From: an uncultured Clostridium sp.
GTDB taxonomy: Bacteria; Bacillota; Clostridia; TANB77; CAG-508
Direction of reading: 5' to 3'
Length of the DNA stretch: 64,000 nt
Assembly (NCBI GenBank): GCA_900553015.1
Contig: USBY01000005.1
Location: 1-64,000, forward strand
Shown: piece by piece, positions 1 through 9,618 of the stretch
How the letters are laid out: each line of letters begins with the position of its first letter
Position numbering within the stretch: the first letter of the stretch is position 1
The notes under the pieces: model-generated
Database searches by the model: none
The model's input: the letters and a program-made list of their open reading frames with translations, nothing else
What the model was told of the DNA's origin: nothing
Program-made: the position numbers and the translations under genes

Positions 1-55
1 TTTCTATGTCTATTTAAAATCTTTTTATTTTTACCCCAGAATATTTAACTCATAT
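1..55. mobile_element. End of an ISLre2-family element (partial, cut by window edge)
   Basis: These 55 bases are identical to 29831-29885, the upstream terminus of the complete ISLre2-family element in this window. The identity stops abruptly after CATAT, where the complete copy meets its target duplication. A second copy of the same IS, in the same orientation, therefore ends here, and the rest lies before the window. The target duplication of this copy cannot be checked. Confidence 0.88.
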
Positions 56-145
56 AAATTTATCCTTATATAAAAAATTTTCATTTTATTTACATTGTTT
101 CTATGTTAGAATATGTATAGAATTTATTATTAAGGGAGAACTAAT

Positions 146-769
146 ATGGAATACCTAGATATCTATGATAAAAATGGAAATTATATTGGAAAAGAAACAA
201 GAGAAAATGTACATAAAAACGCTCTATGGCATAAAACAGTACATTGTTGGCTATATGATAAAGAAGGAAATGTTTATTTTCAGATAAGAGCAGATGTTAA
301 TAAATTATATACGACTGCATCTGGACATATTAAAGCCGGAGAAACAGTTAAACAAGGATTTGCACGAGAAATAAAAGAAGAAATTGGAATCAATGTAAAT
401 TATGAAAAAGCAGAACTTGTAAATATATATACTTTTACTATGGACAAACAAAAAAGTGATGGTTCTATGTTTCGAGACAGAGCATTTTCCAATGTTTATG
501 TTTGTGAATATAATGGTGATGGAAAGGATTTTAATTTCGATCAAAATGAAGTAACCGGACTTGTAAAAGTAAATGCACAAGATACATTAGATCTAATAAA
601 TGGTACTAAACAATCTATATCTTCTACTGTCTATAAAAACATCCATAATACTGTTGAACAGCATGATAAACCAGTTCTTTCCATTGATAATTTTTTAGTA
701 AATAAAGGAGAAACTGCCTTAGAAAAATATGGTGATATTTTAACTAAAGTTATTGATTTAACTAAATAA
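146..769 (+). CDS. NUDIX hydrolase (isopentenyl-diphosphate isomerase-like)
   Basis: 207 aa. A complete NUDIX box runs from about residue 60 to 82 (G-x5-E-x7-REIKEEIGI), giving the metal-binding helix that hydrolyses nucleoside-diphosphate-linked substrates. The N-terminal layout (YDKNG, then ALWHKTVH) resembles the IPP isomerase-like NUDIX branch often annotated in Firmicutes. About 60 C-terminal residues beyond the fold have no recognisable motif. The start ATG follows GGGAGA at good spacing. It is monocistronic, placed between an IS end and a convergent LCP gene, with a shared terminator at 780-811. The substrate cannot be deduced. Confidence 0.88.
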   Translation: MEYLDIYDKNGNYIGKETRENVHKNALWHKTVHCWLYDKEGNVYFQIRADVNKLYTTASGHIKAGETVKQGFAREIKEEIGINVNYEKAELVNIYTFTMDKQKSDGSMFRDRAFSNVYVCEYNGDGKDFNFDQNEVTGLVKVNAQDTLDLINGTKQSISSTVYKNIHNTVEQHDKPVLSIDNFLVNKGETALEKYGDILTKVIDLTK

Positions 770-779
770 TTTTTGTATA

Positions 780-811
780 GAAAAAGAGAACATAACTGTT
801 CTCTTTCTTTA
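780..811. terminator. Bidirectional intrinsic terminator
   Basis: AAAGAGAACA and TGTTCTCTTT form a stem around a TAAC loop, with T-rich runs on both strands. It sits between the convergent NUDIX and LCP genes. Confidence 0.8.
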
Positions 812-813
812 TT

Positions 814-2250
814 TTATTCAGTTGTAGAATCTCCATTTCCACTTCCTGATTCTGTTCCAGAACCACTTCCTGTTTCACTGCCAGAACCTGATCCTGATCC
901 GCTTCCTGAACCTGATTCAGAACCTGATCCACTTCCACTTCCAGTTCCACTGCCAGAGCCTGATCCTGATTCAGAACCACTTCCTGAGTCACTACCAGAG
1001 CCTGATCCGTTTCCTGAATTTGATCCACTTCCACCATTTCCTGTTTCTCCGTTGTTATCATCAGAATTTGAAGGAGTTTTACCTGAATTAGTGTTTCCAC
1101 CTGAAGTATTAGTATTTGAACTATTTTTATTAGAATTTGTGTTTGTACTATTCATATTAGTATTAGTATTTTTTGTTGTAGTATTCTTACTATTTGAGCT
1201 ATTTGTTTTTGTATTTGTTGTAGTACGTATTTTCTTTCCACTTTCTTTTTCGAATTTTTCTTTATTAGCTTCTATCTGTTCTTCTGTTAGTCCAAATAAT
1301 GAACTTACTAGCTCATTTGTTTCTTCTTCGTCATTTATATAGAAAGATAATATTCCAATATAATCTGCTACTCCTGGAAGCATCTCTGACTGTATATTCT
1401 CTGGATTAAATTCAATTGCAGAAGGAATATATTTTATGATATCTTCCATTTTTAAATTAGTTTCTATATTGTCAAAAATAACTTGCATTATATCATCTAT
1501 TTTGAAAATATTATTTCCTGTTAAAATTTGCTTTGCAGCTGCTTTTAAAAATTCTCTTTGGGTTCTCATTCTTCCTATATCTTGTGTACCATATGATGCT
1601 GGATATGTTGTTCCATCATTATTATGTCTAAAACGAACTAATTGCTCAGCTTTATCACCATCTAATAGTTGATATCCCTTTTCTAAATGTATATGTAATT
1701 TTTGACCCCAATCATCATAATTCATGTTTATAGGAACATCAAAATTCACGCCACCAATTGCATCTACTACATCTCTTAATGCATTATTACTAATTACAAC
1801 ATAATTTCTAACATCTATTCCCGTTAAATTTCTAACCGCTTCTAGTGTTCTCTCTGGTGATGTTTGATATAATGCATTTATTTTATCATATGAATCTGCA
1901 CTAGTTGTACTATTCCCTACAAATGTATCTCTTGGTATTGAGAGAATAGATACTTTTTGTTCATTTGGATAATATGCACAAAGCATGATAGTATCTGTTA
2001 ATTTAGCTTCTATGTCTTCACTTATCCCCATTACTAAGCAATAAAATGGATCTAAATTTTGAATATCTTTTTCATCTTGACCTATACTTGTCATTAACAT
2101 ACCTTTTAGTGATAGTCCATTTTTTGCAATTTTAATACCTAAAACTCCTGTTGCAATTAATAGTATTATTGTTATTATAGTTATTATTATATAAATTTGT
2201 TTTCTTTGCGTTGTAATATTCTTTTTCTTTTGACGTTGTGCATGTTTCAT
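814..2250 (-). CDS. LytR-CpsA-Psr (LCP) family glycopolymer ligase with Ser-Gly tail
   Basis: 478 aa. A basic N-terminus is followed by one membrane segment at about residues 19-41, then an extracellular LCP domain. Visible LCP signatures include the Asp in LTDTIML (about 86), SIPRD (104-108), DKIN (122-125), and the Arg-rich region around RFRHNN and GRMRTQREF. LCP proteins transfer lipid-linked glycopolymers to peptidoglycan or protein. From about residue 340 the chain turns into Thr/Asn/Ser-rich sequence, and the last ~70 residues are almost pure Ser-Gly with sparse Asp/Glu/Thr, probably a flexible wall-spanning tail. It lies 12 bp downstream of the S41 protease and is probably co-transcribed. 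The start has AAAGGAGA at good spacing. Confidence 0.9.
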   Translation of the reverse strand: MKHAQRQKKKNITTQRKQIYIIITIITIILLIATGVLGIKIAKNGLSLKGMLMTSIGQDEKDIQNLDPFYCLVMGISEDIEAKLTDTIMLCAYYPNEQKVSILSIPRDTFVGNSTTSADSYDKINALYQTSPERTLEAVRNLTGIDVRNYVVISNNALRDVVDAIGGVNFDVPINMNYDDWGQKLHIHLEKGYQLLDGDKAEQLVRFRHNNDGTTYPASYGTQDIGRMRTQREFLKAAAKQILTGNNIFKIDDIMQVIFDNIETNLKMEDIIKYIPSAIEFNPENIQSEMLPGVADYIGILSFYINDEEETNELVSSLFGLTEEQIEANKEKFEKESGKKIRTTTNTKTNSSNSKNTTTKNTNTNMNSTNTNSNKNSSNTNTSGGNTNSGKTPSNSDDNNGETGNGGSGSNSGNGSGSGSDSGSGSESGSGSGSGTGSGSGSGSESGSGSGSGSGSGSETGSGSGTESGSGNGDSTTE

Positions 2251-2262
2251 TTTTTATCTCCT

Positions 2263-3456
2263 TTATTCTTTTAGTAATTCTATTGCTTTATTTAATTGAG
2301 TATCTTGATCTTGTGGTACTGTTATTGCATTTTTATACTCATCAGGTAATTCAACATTTTCATCTGGTTCTATACCTACTTTGTTTATTTTGCTTCTATT
2401 TGGAGTATAATATTCATTTGTCGTAAGTTTTAATCCTGTTCCATCTTTCATTGTTAATAACTCTTGTATTACTCCCTTTCCAAATGTAGTGGTTCCTACA
2501 ATCTTTGCCACATTGTTATCTTTTAATGCTCCTGCTAATATTTCTGAAGCACTTGCTGTATTCTCGTTTGTTAAGACTATTATAGGAACATTAATCGCTT
2601 TATCACTTTCTGCATATGTAATATCTTCATTTCCGTCTTTATCTTTTGTTATTAATAATGTGCTTCCTTTATCTGTAAACAAATCTGCAATAGCTGTTGC
2701 TTCGTCTACAATTCCGCCACCATTATTTCTTAAATCTATAATTAATGATTTTATATTTTGATTTTTTAGTTCTTCTAATTTCGTAGTAAACTCTTTACTA
2801 CATCCTTGGTCAAAACTAGAAATCTTTATATAGCCTATATTATTGTCATAAACATTAGATTCTATAGGATTTACTCGTACATTCTTTCTTTCTACCTCGA
2901 AATCTAACGTTTCTTCTCCTCTTAATACTTGAATTTTTACAGTTGTTCCTTCTTGACCTTTCATTTTATTAGTTGCTTCTGTAATTTGCTCCCCTGTGTA
3001 AGGTACTCCATCTACTTGAATTATATAGTCCCCTGCTAAAATACCTGCTGTTTCTGCCGGTGATCCTTTAATTGGAGCTAATACTCTTATGGCATTCTTC
3101 TCTGTATCTTGAACTATATATACACCAATTCCTACAAATTGTCCTTCTATATTATCAGTCTTATATTCTTCTAATTCTTCTTTTGTAAAATATTGAGAAT
3201 ATTCGTCATCTAATCCATCTACATATCCTTTCATTGTTTCATCAAAAATTTTATTTTCATCTATTTCACCTAAATAATCTTTATCGACTATTTGTTCTAT
3301 GCTTGCTAGCTTAGTAGATATTCTATCTAATAAAGAGCTGGATTCATTATTGTTCATTACAATCATCGTAACCATTGAAGCTACTACAGCTGTTACTAAT
3401 ATTGTTAATATTATACTTTTTATAAAAATGCTTTTTGAAAAATTATTTTCTTCCAT
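2263..3456 (-). CDS. S41 family C-terminal processing peptidase (CtpA-like)
   Basis: 397 aa. An N-terminal membrane anchor (about 11-34) is followed by a PDZ domain (about 95-180, with GIGVYI and AGILAGDYI) and a tail-specific protease core. The Ser/Lys dyad can be placed at Ser302 (NTASASE) and Lys327 (TTFGKG), with the 25-residue spacing seen in Tsp/CtpA enzymes. It should act outside the membrane on protein C-termini. It starts the S41-LCP pair, with GGAGG before the ATG. In spore formers, members of this family process signalling or envelope proteins; the target here is unknown. Confidence 0.93.
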   Translation of the reverse strand: MEENNFSKSIFIKSIILTILVTAVVASMVTMIVMNNNESSSLLDRISTKLASIEQIVDKDYLGEIDENKIFDETMKGYVDGLDDEYSQYFTKEELEEYKTDNIEGQFVGIGVYIVQDTEKNAIRVLAPIKGSPAETAGILAGDYIIQVDGVPYTGEQITEATNKMKGQEGTTVKIQVLRGEETLDFEVERKNVRVNPIESNVYDNNIGYIKISSFDQGCSKEFTTKLEELKNQNIKSLIIDLRNNGGGIVDEATAIADLFTDKGSTLLITKDKDGNEDITYAESDKAINVPIIVLTNENTASASEILAGALKDNNVAKIVGTTTFGKGVIQELLTMKDGTGLKLTTNEYYTPNRSKINKVGIEPDENVELPDEYKNAITVPQDQDTQLNKAIELLKE

Positions 3457-3547
3457 ATCGCCCTCCTAAAAATTCTTTATTATTATACTACAAATACATA
3501 TATATAGTATACATTTTTAAGATTTTTTTAAGAAATATTTTTACACA

Positions 3548-3576
3548 CAAAAAGAGGCTATTACTAGCCCCTTTTA
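3548..3576 (-). terminator. Intrinsic terminator after tsf
   Basis: AAAAGAGGCT pairs with AGCCCCTTTT, with one mismatch, around a 6-nt loop. A TTTTTGTG tail follows on the minus strand just after the tsf stop. Confidence 0.75.
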
Positions 3577-3585
3577 TACCTATAT

Positions 3586-4464
3586 TTATTGTAATTGTTT
3601 TGCAACTTCTTCTGCAAAGTTTTCTTCTTTCTTTTCAATTCCTTCGCCTTTTTCAAATCTTGCAAATCTAATAACTTCTGCATTATTTTCTTTTAATATA
3701 TCAGAAATTTTCTTATCTGGATTCTTTACAAATTCTTGGTCTACTAAGCATATATCTGCATAGAATTTCTTTAATCTTCCTTGTACCATTTTTTCAGCTA
3801 TAGCTTCTGGTTTTCCTTCGTTCATAGCTTGTACTTTTAAGATTTCCATTTCTTTTTGTACTCTTTCTTCTGGTACATCAGCATCTTTAACAAATTCTGG
3901 TCTTGCTGCTGCAATTTGCATACATATATCTTTTGCAAGTTCAGTTGTTCCATTTGTTAATTCTACTAAAACTGCTATTTTTCCGTCACCATGAATATAT
4001 TTTTCTACAATACCTGTTGATTCAAATCTTTCAAATCTACGAATATTCATGTTTTCTCCGATTGTTGCTATTTTATTTGTTAAAACTTCTTGAACAGTTT
4101 TTCCTGCTTCTGCAATTGATTCTTGTGCTAATAATTCTTCTACATTTGCTGGATTTTTTTCTACTACTTGTTTTGCTACATCCATAACAAAATCTCTAAA
4201 TTCTTGGTTCTTAGCAACAAAGTCTGTTTCTGCATTAACTTCTACTATAGCTCCAACTTTTCCATCTTCTGAAACATAGCATTCTACTAAACCTTCTGCT
4301 GCAACTCTTCCAGATTTTTTTGCAGCTTTTGCAATACCTCTTTCACGTAATAATTCTATTGCTTTTTCCATATCGCCATCTGTTTCTGTTAAAACTTTTT
4401 TGCAGTCCATCATTCCTGCACCTGTTTTTTCTCTTAACTCTTTAACTTGAGCAGCTGTAATCAT
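3586..4464 (-). CDS. tsf: Translation elongation factor Ts
   Basis: 292 aa, usual length. The N-terminal UBA-like module (MITAAQVKELREKTGAGMMD) and the TDFVAKN signature near residue 80 are plain. EF-Ts recycles GDP from EF-Tu. It lies downstream of rpsB, the standard rpsB-tsf pair, with a 124-bp gap. The start ATG has an AGGAGG-type site. The gene closes the transcription unit at a terminator. Confidence 0.98.
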   Translation of the reverse strand: MITAAQVKELREKTGAGMMDCKKVLTETDGDMEKAIELLRERGIAKAAKKSGRVAAEGLVECYVSEDGKVGAIVEVNAETDFVAKNQEFRDFVMDVAKQVVEKNPANVEELLAQESIAEAGKTVQEVLTNKIATIGENMNIRRFERFESTGIVEKYIHGDGKIAVLVELTNGTTELAKDICMQIAAARPEFVKDADVPEERVQKEMEILKVQAMNEGKPEAIAEKMVQGRLKKFYADICLVDQEFVKNPDKKISDILKENNAEVIRFARFEKGEGIEKKEENFAEEVAKQLQ

Positions 4465-4588
4465 TTTTATTCCTCCTTTTATTTATAGAACTTATCGTTC
4501 TTTTTTACTATTATCTAAAAAAAGTGAGAATGTAAAACATCAATTTCTAGATTTAATTAATATTTTATATCTTCTCACCTTTCATTTA

Positions 4589-5362
4589 TTATTCTTCTAC
4601 TGCTTCTTCAGCAACTTCTTCCATACTTTTTTCTGTATTTTCAGCTACTTGTTCTTCTGAAGCTGATGTTTCGAAAGTTTCTCCTTGATTTCCTTCTATA
4701 ACTGCATTTGCAACTACGTCTGCTATTAATTTAACAGCTCTTATTGCATCATCATTTCCAGGGATTGCATAATCTACATCTTCTGGATTGCAGTTAGTAT
4801 CTACTAAACCTACAACTGGTATATTTAATTTTTTAGCTTCTAATATAGCTGTTCTTTCTTTTTTAGGATCTACTACGAATAAAACTCCTGGAAGTTCTTC
4901 CATTTCTTTTATTCCACCTAAGTTCTTTTCTAATTTTTCCATTTCTTTTTTAAGAACGATTACTTCTTTTTTAGGTAGAACATCGAAAGTTCCATCTTCT
5001 TGCATTTTTTCTAATTCTTTTAATCTTTCTACTCTTGTTCTGATAGTTTTGAAGTTTGTTAACATTCCTCCTAACCATCTTTGATCTACGTAATACATTC
5101 CACATCTTTCTGCAGCTTCTTTTACGCATTCTTGAGCTTGTTTTTTAGTTCCTACGAAAAGAATTGTTTTTCCTTCTTCTGCTTGTTCTTTAACAAAGCT
5201 ATATGCTTCGTCTAATTTTTTAGATGTTTTTTGTAAATCGATAATATGGATACCATTTCTAGCTTGGAAAATATATTCAGCCATTCTTGGATCCCATCTT
5301 CTTGTTTGATGTCCGAAATGAACACCTGCTTCTAGTAATTGTTTCATTGCAACTACTGCCAT
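4589..5362 (-). CDS. rpsB: 30S ribosomal protein S2
   Basis: 257 aa. The start [20 protein letters not shown] is typical of S2, and the core ([34 protein letters not shown]) is complete. After about residue 230 there is an acidic tail rich in Glu, Ala and Val, longer than the shortest S2 proteins, similar in flavour to the tail on L19 in this window. It begins the rpsB-tsf operon, with its own promoter about 115 bp upstream. GAGGAGG precedes the start. Confidence 0.98.
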   Translation of the reverse strand: MAVVAMKQLLEAGVHFGHQTRRWDPRMAEYIFQARNGIHIIDLQKTSKKLDEAYSFVKEQAEEGKTILFVGTKKQAQECVKEAAERCGMYYVDQRWLGGMLTNFKTIRTRVERLKELEKMQEDGTFDVLPKKEVIVLKKEMEKLEKNLGGIKEMEELPGVLFVVDPKKERTAILEAKKLNIPVVGLVDTNCNPEDVDYAIPGNDDAIRAVKLIADVVANAVIEGNQGETFETSASEEQVAENTEKSMEEVAEEAVEE

Positions 5363-5478
5363 TTTAAATTCCTCCTCTTAGTTTTAATCTTCCATAAAGT
5401 ATCATCATTTTTGGAAACTTTACTGTTATGTAAAGCACTCTCCGCAAATTAGCTTTATGTGTTTTTTCAACGAGTATT

Positions 5479-5508
5479 ATTATAACACAACAAATATGCT
5501 CTTTGCAA
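5479..5508 (-). promoter_or_regulatory. Sigma-A-type promoter of rpsB-tsf
   Basis: On the minus strand TTGCAA, 18 bp, TATAAT. The mRNA would start near 5472 and carry a leader of about 110 nt before rpsB. I do not see a confident leader fold. Confidence 0.6.
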
Positions 5509-5535
5509 GTATTTTCTAGTTTTTCCTATATTTTC

Positions 5536-6915
5536 TTATAATTTTTCTACTGTTTGGCCCTCTTTTGAATCTTTAACAATATATCCTTTTTCTTTTATTA
5601 TGTCTCTTATTTTATCTGACTCAGCCCAATCTTTGTTTTTTCTTGCTTCTGCTCTTTTAGTTAATAATTCTTTTATATCGTCTGGAATCTCTTCTTTTTT
5701 GTATTCATCGATTTTAATGCCTAAAACCCTATCAAATTTCTTTAACAATTCTGCTAACTTCTTAGATTTTTCTGTTCTTTTTGCTACTTCCCATACAACA
5801 CTCATTGCTACTGGCATATTAAGATCATCATTTATTGCTTCATTAAAATCCTTTTCATATTTTGATATAAGCTCTTCTGCTACATCTTCTGTTCCATTTA
5901 AATGTTTTTGATATGCTTCTCTTAGTCTGTCTAATGCTATTTTAGCAGAATCCATTCCTTCCCAAGTAAAGTTTAATTTTTTTCTATACTGTATTGAATA
6001 GCAAAATAGTTTATATACTAATGGATCATATCCTCTGTCAACTATATCTTGTAATAAATAAACATTTCCCAAGCTCTTTGACATCTTTCCGCCATTTATT
6101 AGTAAAAACTCACCATGCATCCAGTAATTAGCTGGTATCTTTCCACACATTCCTTTACTTTGTGCTATTTCATTTTCGTGATGTGTTGGAATCAAATCAA
6201 TACCACCTGTATGAATATCAAAAACTTCTCCTAAATATTTCTGACTCATAACAGAACATTCTATATGCCAACCAGGATAGCTTGGTCCCCAAGGACTATC
6301 CCATTTCATAAGGTGATTTTCTGGTGCTTTAATCCAAACTGCAAAATCATGTGGATTTCTTTTTTCTGTATCTACTTCTACTCTTGCACCTGCTTTTTGA
6401 TTTTCTACATCTAAATTTGATAACACTGGATATTTATCTAATTTAGAAATATCAAAGTATATAGCTGTTGAAGTTTCATATGCATATCCTTTTTTTACTA
6501 ATTCTTCTACTACTTTTAACATATCTTGAATATTATCTGTTGCTTTGCAAATTATTTCTGGAATCTCAATATTTAATCTTTCTAAATCTCTAAAAAATAA
6601 TTTTGTATAATAATTTGCTATTTCTAATGGTGTTTTTCCTTCTTGTTTTGCAGACTTTATCATCTTGTCTTCCCCTTCATCACCATCAGAAACTAAATGT
6701 CCAACATCTGTTATATTCATAGCTTGTTTTACTTTATAACCATTATATTCTAATGTTCTTCTTAAATTATCTTGAAATATATTTGTTCTCATATTACCAA
6801 TTGTCGCATCTTTATACACTGTTGGACCACAAGAATATATTTTTACCTCTTTTTCATCTAGCGGTTTAAATTTATCCTTTGAGTGTGTTAATGTATTATA
6901 AAAATATATATCCAT
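5536..6915 (-). CDS. cysS: Cysteinyl-tRNA synthetase
   Basis: 459 aa class I synthetase that charges tRNA-Cys. Zinc ligands can be placed at Cys29, Cys220, His245 and Glu249, matching the E. coli spacing. KMSKS is at 277-281. The HIGH-type motif reads TIGN (about 38-41) within VYKDATIGN, so the first His is replaced by Thr. I chose the ATG at 6915 because GGAGG lies 5 bp upstream; an ATG 15 bp further out would use no site and would swallow the GGAGG. It lies just downstream of the PBP-terminator side of the map but is transcribed on its own. Confidence 0.97.
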   Translation of the reverse strand: MDIYFYNTLTHSKDKFKPLDEKEVKIYSCGPTVYKDATIGNMRTNIFQDNLRRTLEYNGYKVKQAMNITDVGHLVSDGDEGEDKMIKSAKQEGKTPLEIANYYTKLFFRDLERLNIEIPEIICKATDNIQDMLKVVEELVKKGYAYETSTAIYFDISKLDKYPVLSNLDVENQKAGARVEVDTEKRNPHDFAVWIKAPENHLMKWDSPWGPSYPGWHIECSVMSQKYLGEVFDIHTGGIDLIPTHHENEIAQSKGMCGKIPANYWMHGEFLLINGGKMSKSLGNVYLLQDIVDRGYDPLVYKLFCYSIQYRKKLNFTWEGMDSAKIALDRLREAYQKHLNGTEDVAEELISKYEKDFNEAINDDLNMPVAMSVVWEVAKRTEKSKKLAELLKKFDRVLGIKIDEYKKEEIPDDIKELLTKRAEARKNKDWAESDKIRDIIKEKGYIVKDSKEGQTVEKL

Positions 6916-6943
6916 AGTAGCCTCCTTCATTATTTATATTATT

Positions 6944-6984
6944 AAGAAAACATCTTAAAAGTATTTCTTTTAGGATGTTTTCTT
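6944..6984 (-). terminator. Strong hairpin upstream of cysS, downstream of the PBP gene
   Basis: AAGAAAACATCTTAAAAG pairs with CTTTTAGGATGTTTTCTT across a 5-nt loop (one wobble). It lies 16 bp past the PBP stop and ends in a T-rich stretch. Confidence 0.75.
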
Positions 6985-6999
6985 CTGTTTTATCATACA

Positions 7000-9537
7000 C
7001 TATTCTGTTGTTGTCGCTGGTGGTTCTGTTCCTCCGCCTGATATAGAATTATCAGTTCCTCCTGATGAACCTCCGCCTGAATCTGGTGGATTAGTTTCTC
7101 CTCCTGAAGTTTCATTTCCACTTCCTGTTGATGGCGGTGTAGTAACAGTATTATCAATTGTATTTGTTGATGGTTTTGGTTCCTCTACAGGTTTTGTATG
7201 AATAGTACATTGCTGTGTTGGAGCATTTCCATAATAACCACTGTAATCAGATTTCCATTTAGCATTTTTCTCTCTTTCAGGGATTGTTGTATATGTCCTT
7301 GTATATGTACTTGGACAATATTCTGTAGCAATGTTTCCTGACTCAGAACACAATGTAACAGTAGTTCTACCTCCATCACAAGTTTCAGTTGGTTCTGTAC
7401 CACTTACAAAAATTTCATTATATGTGTCTGAACATTTAGAACTTGCAAGTAATCCTGTATCTCTACAAATTCTCTTTGTAACTATTCCACTTGGTTCTTC
7501 AAATCTTGCACTTTCCAAATCTTTATTTATACTTGTCATTATAGCATCCCAAATTTGTCCTGCTGGGTTTCTTCCACTATATTTTATTTCTATGTTTTCA
7601 TCATAACCATACCATGTTGCAGCTGTATAGTATGGAGTGAATCCGCAAAGCCATCTATCTTTTGAATCGTTAGTTGTACCAGTTTTTGCAGCAACATCCA
7701 TTCCAGAAATTGCACAATATGTTGCTGTACCATAACTTTCTGTAACTGGTGCTGTTAATATAGATTGTAAAATATACGCATTTTGTTCTGTCATAACTTG
7801 TTTTCTTTCTTGTTCTGGCTCTAAAACCACATTACCATTTCTATCTTCTACTTTTGTATAGAATGTTGGTTCTATATATTCACCATCATTTGCAATCATT
7901 GCATAAGCTGCCGCCATTTCTAATGGGCTTATACCATTTGTTATTCCTCCTAAAGCTAATTGAACAGCTTCATCATTATGTGCTTTATTTTCGCTTGCAG
8001 TTACAAGTTTACTTACCCCAATCTCTCTTAAGAAATTAATTGAATTTAATGGTCCAATTTCTGACATAGCTTTTACGTTAGGTATGTTTTGTGATCTTGC
8101 AATTGCTTCTCTCATTGTCATAGAACCTTCAAATCTTCCACTATCATTTTTTGGTTCATAAGGATTTGATTCTGTTCCGAAATTTGTTTTAACATCTGCA
8201 TATACAGTTCCCGCTGTTATAACTTTATTTTCTAATCCCGGTGCTATTACTGCTATTGGTTTTATTGTAGAACCTGGTTGCCTATAGGCTTGTGTTGCTC
8301 TATTAAATCCTGCTGCATTAACATCTGTTCCAAGACCTCCAACAGTTCCAACTACTTGCCCTGTTGTATGATCTATTACAACCATAGCTGCCTGTGATTT
8401 TACACTTTCACCATTGCTATTCTTAGAACTAATTTGATATTTCTTTGTATTTTTGAATTCTTCTTCCATTGTTGATTGAATTGCAGCATCTTCTGTTGAA
8501 TAAATTACATATCCTTTACTTCTAAGTTGTAAATCTGCAAATTCTGCATTCCAGTTGTTCTTTTCCATTAAATCATTTTTAACTTGATTTATAGCTGCTG
8601 CTGTATGATAAGAATAATTTGCTGCATTTGTTGTCGTCTCACCTTTATTAAAAGCTAGACCATTGTTAACTTCCTCAACTGCTGCATTATATTCTTCGTC
8701 ACTAGTTATTGCTCCTAGTTCTTTCATTTTCATTAAAACTGTTTTTGTTCTGTTCTTTATTTTTTCTTGCATCTCTGCATTATCTGTCTCGAATGGTTTA
8801 TATGCATTTGGTGAATGATTTATACCTGCTAAAAATGCGCATTCTGCTAAATCTAAGTCCTTACAAGATTTATTAAAATAGTATTTTGAGGCAACTTCTA
8901 CCCCATATGCTTTATCTCCTAAAAAGATAATATTTAAATAAAGCTCTAGTATTTGATCTTTAGATATTAATCTTTCTACTTGATATGCCTTTGACATTTC
9001 TTTTACTTTTCTTATCATTCCTGCAACACCAGTATCATCTTTATCTGCTGTTAAGTTTTTAACTAATTGTTGTGTTATTGTACTTCCTCCATATGAAGAT
9101 GATCCTCCATTAATTATGTATTGGAATGTTGCTCCAAGTGTTCTTTTAATATCTACACCATGATGTTGATAAAATCTTTCATCTTCGATTGAAACAAATG
9201 CTTTTGGCAAATAATCTGGCATTTCTTCCTTTGAAACTACAGTTCTATTTTCTTCTCCTGATAAATTAGCAATTTCATTACCATCTTTATCTAGTACTAC
9301 TGTATTCATATTTTCAATAATTAAATCTTCTTTAGTAATTTTAAAATCATCACCAAAAAGTCCAAAAAATATTCCTGCACATACTCCTGCTATTGCAATA
9401 ATAAATAATACAAAAATAATTAATATGATTTTTAATATTTTCTTTCTTCTTGGATTTTTTACTTTTTCACTCTTACCTTTAGAATGGGTACTTTTTCTTT
9501 TTTTATTACTTTTTTCTTTTATATCTTTACTCCCCAT
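7000..9537 (-). CDS. Class A penicillin-binding protein (bifunctional transglycosylase/transpeptidase)
   Basis: 845 aa. A Lys-rich cytoplasmic start is followed by one membrane segment (about 34-60). The GT51 glycosyltransferase domain carries EDERFYQHHG (catalytic Glu118) and GGSTITQQLVKNL. The transpeptidase domain has Ser423-x-x-Lys426 in PGSTIKP, SQN (482-484) and KTGT (618-621). It therefore polymerises and cross-links peptidoglycan. After about residue 780 the protein ends in a Thr/Pro/Ser/Gly-rich tail with no fold visible, an extracellular linker comparable to the LCP tail nearby. GGAGGG precedes the ATG. A PBP1A/1B-type or PBP4-type assignment cannot be settled. Confidence 0.95.
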   Translation of the reverse strand: MGSKDIKEKSNKKRKSTHSKGKSEKVKNPRRKKILKIILIIFVLFIIAIAGVCAGIFFGLFGDDFKITKEDLIIENMNTVVLDKDGNEIANLSGEENRTVVSKEEMPDYLPKAFVSIEDERFYQHHGVDIKRTLGATFQYIINGGSSSYGGSTITQQLVKNLTADKDDTGVAGMIRKVKEMSKAYQVERLISKDQILELYLNIIFLGDKAYGVEVASKYYFNKSCKDLDLAECAFLAGINHSPNAYKPFETDNAEMQEKIKNRTKTVLMKMKELGAITSDEEYNAAVEEVNNGLAFNKGETTTNAANYSYHTAAAINQVKNDLMEKNNWNAEFADLQLRSKGYVIYSTEDAAIQSTMEEEFKNTKKYQISSKNSNGESVKSQAAMVVIDHTTGQVVGTVGGLGTDVNAAGFNRATQAYRQPGSTIKPIAVIAPGLENKVITAGTVYADVKTNFGTESNPYEPKNDSGRFEGSMTMREAIARSQNIPNVKAMSEIGPLNSINFLREIGVSKLVTASENKAHNDEAVQLALGGITNGISPLEMAAAYAMIANDGEYIEPTFYTKVEDRNGNVVLEPEQERKQVMTEQNAYILQSILTAPVTESYGTATYCAISGMDVAAKTGTTNDSKDRWLCGFTPYYTAATWYGYDENIEIKYSGRNPAGQIWDAIMTSINKDLESARFEEPSGIVTKRICRDTGLLASSKCSDTYNEIFVSGTEPTETCDGGRTTVTLCSESGNIATEYCPSTYTRTYTTIPEREKNAKWKSDYSGYYGNAPTQQCTIHTKPVEEPKPSTNTIDNTVTTPPSTGSGNETSGGETNPPDSGGGSSGGTDNSISGGGTEPPATTTE

Positions 9538-9618
9538 TTTTACCCTCCTTAAGCAAAAACTTAAATCATGAATATTATATTATAAAATTTATAAAAGATA
9601 AAGTTTTTTAAGTAAATT

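Noticed and set aside
840..1030. Tandem repeat that looks CRISPR- or minisatellite-like
   Set aside because: It is the codon-level repetition of the Ser-Gly tail of the LCP gene, in frame and without unique spacers. The plus-strand frames over it are shadows.
5363..5478. Conserved ribosomal-protein leader before rpsB
   Set aside because: The leader is about 110 nt, but no strong conserved stem could be recognised by eye.
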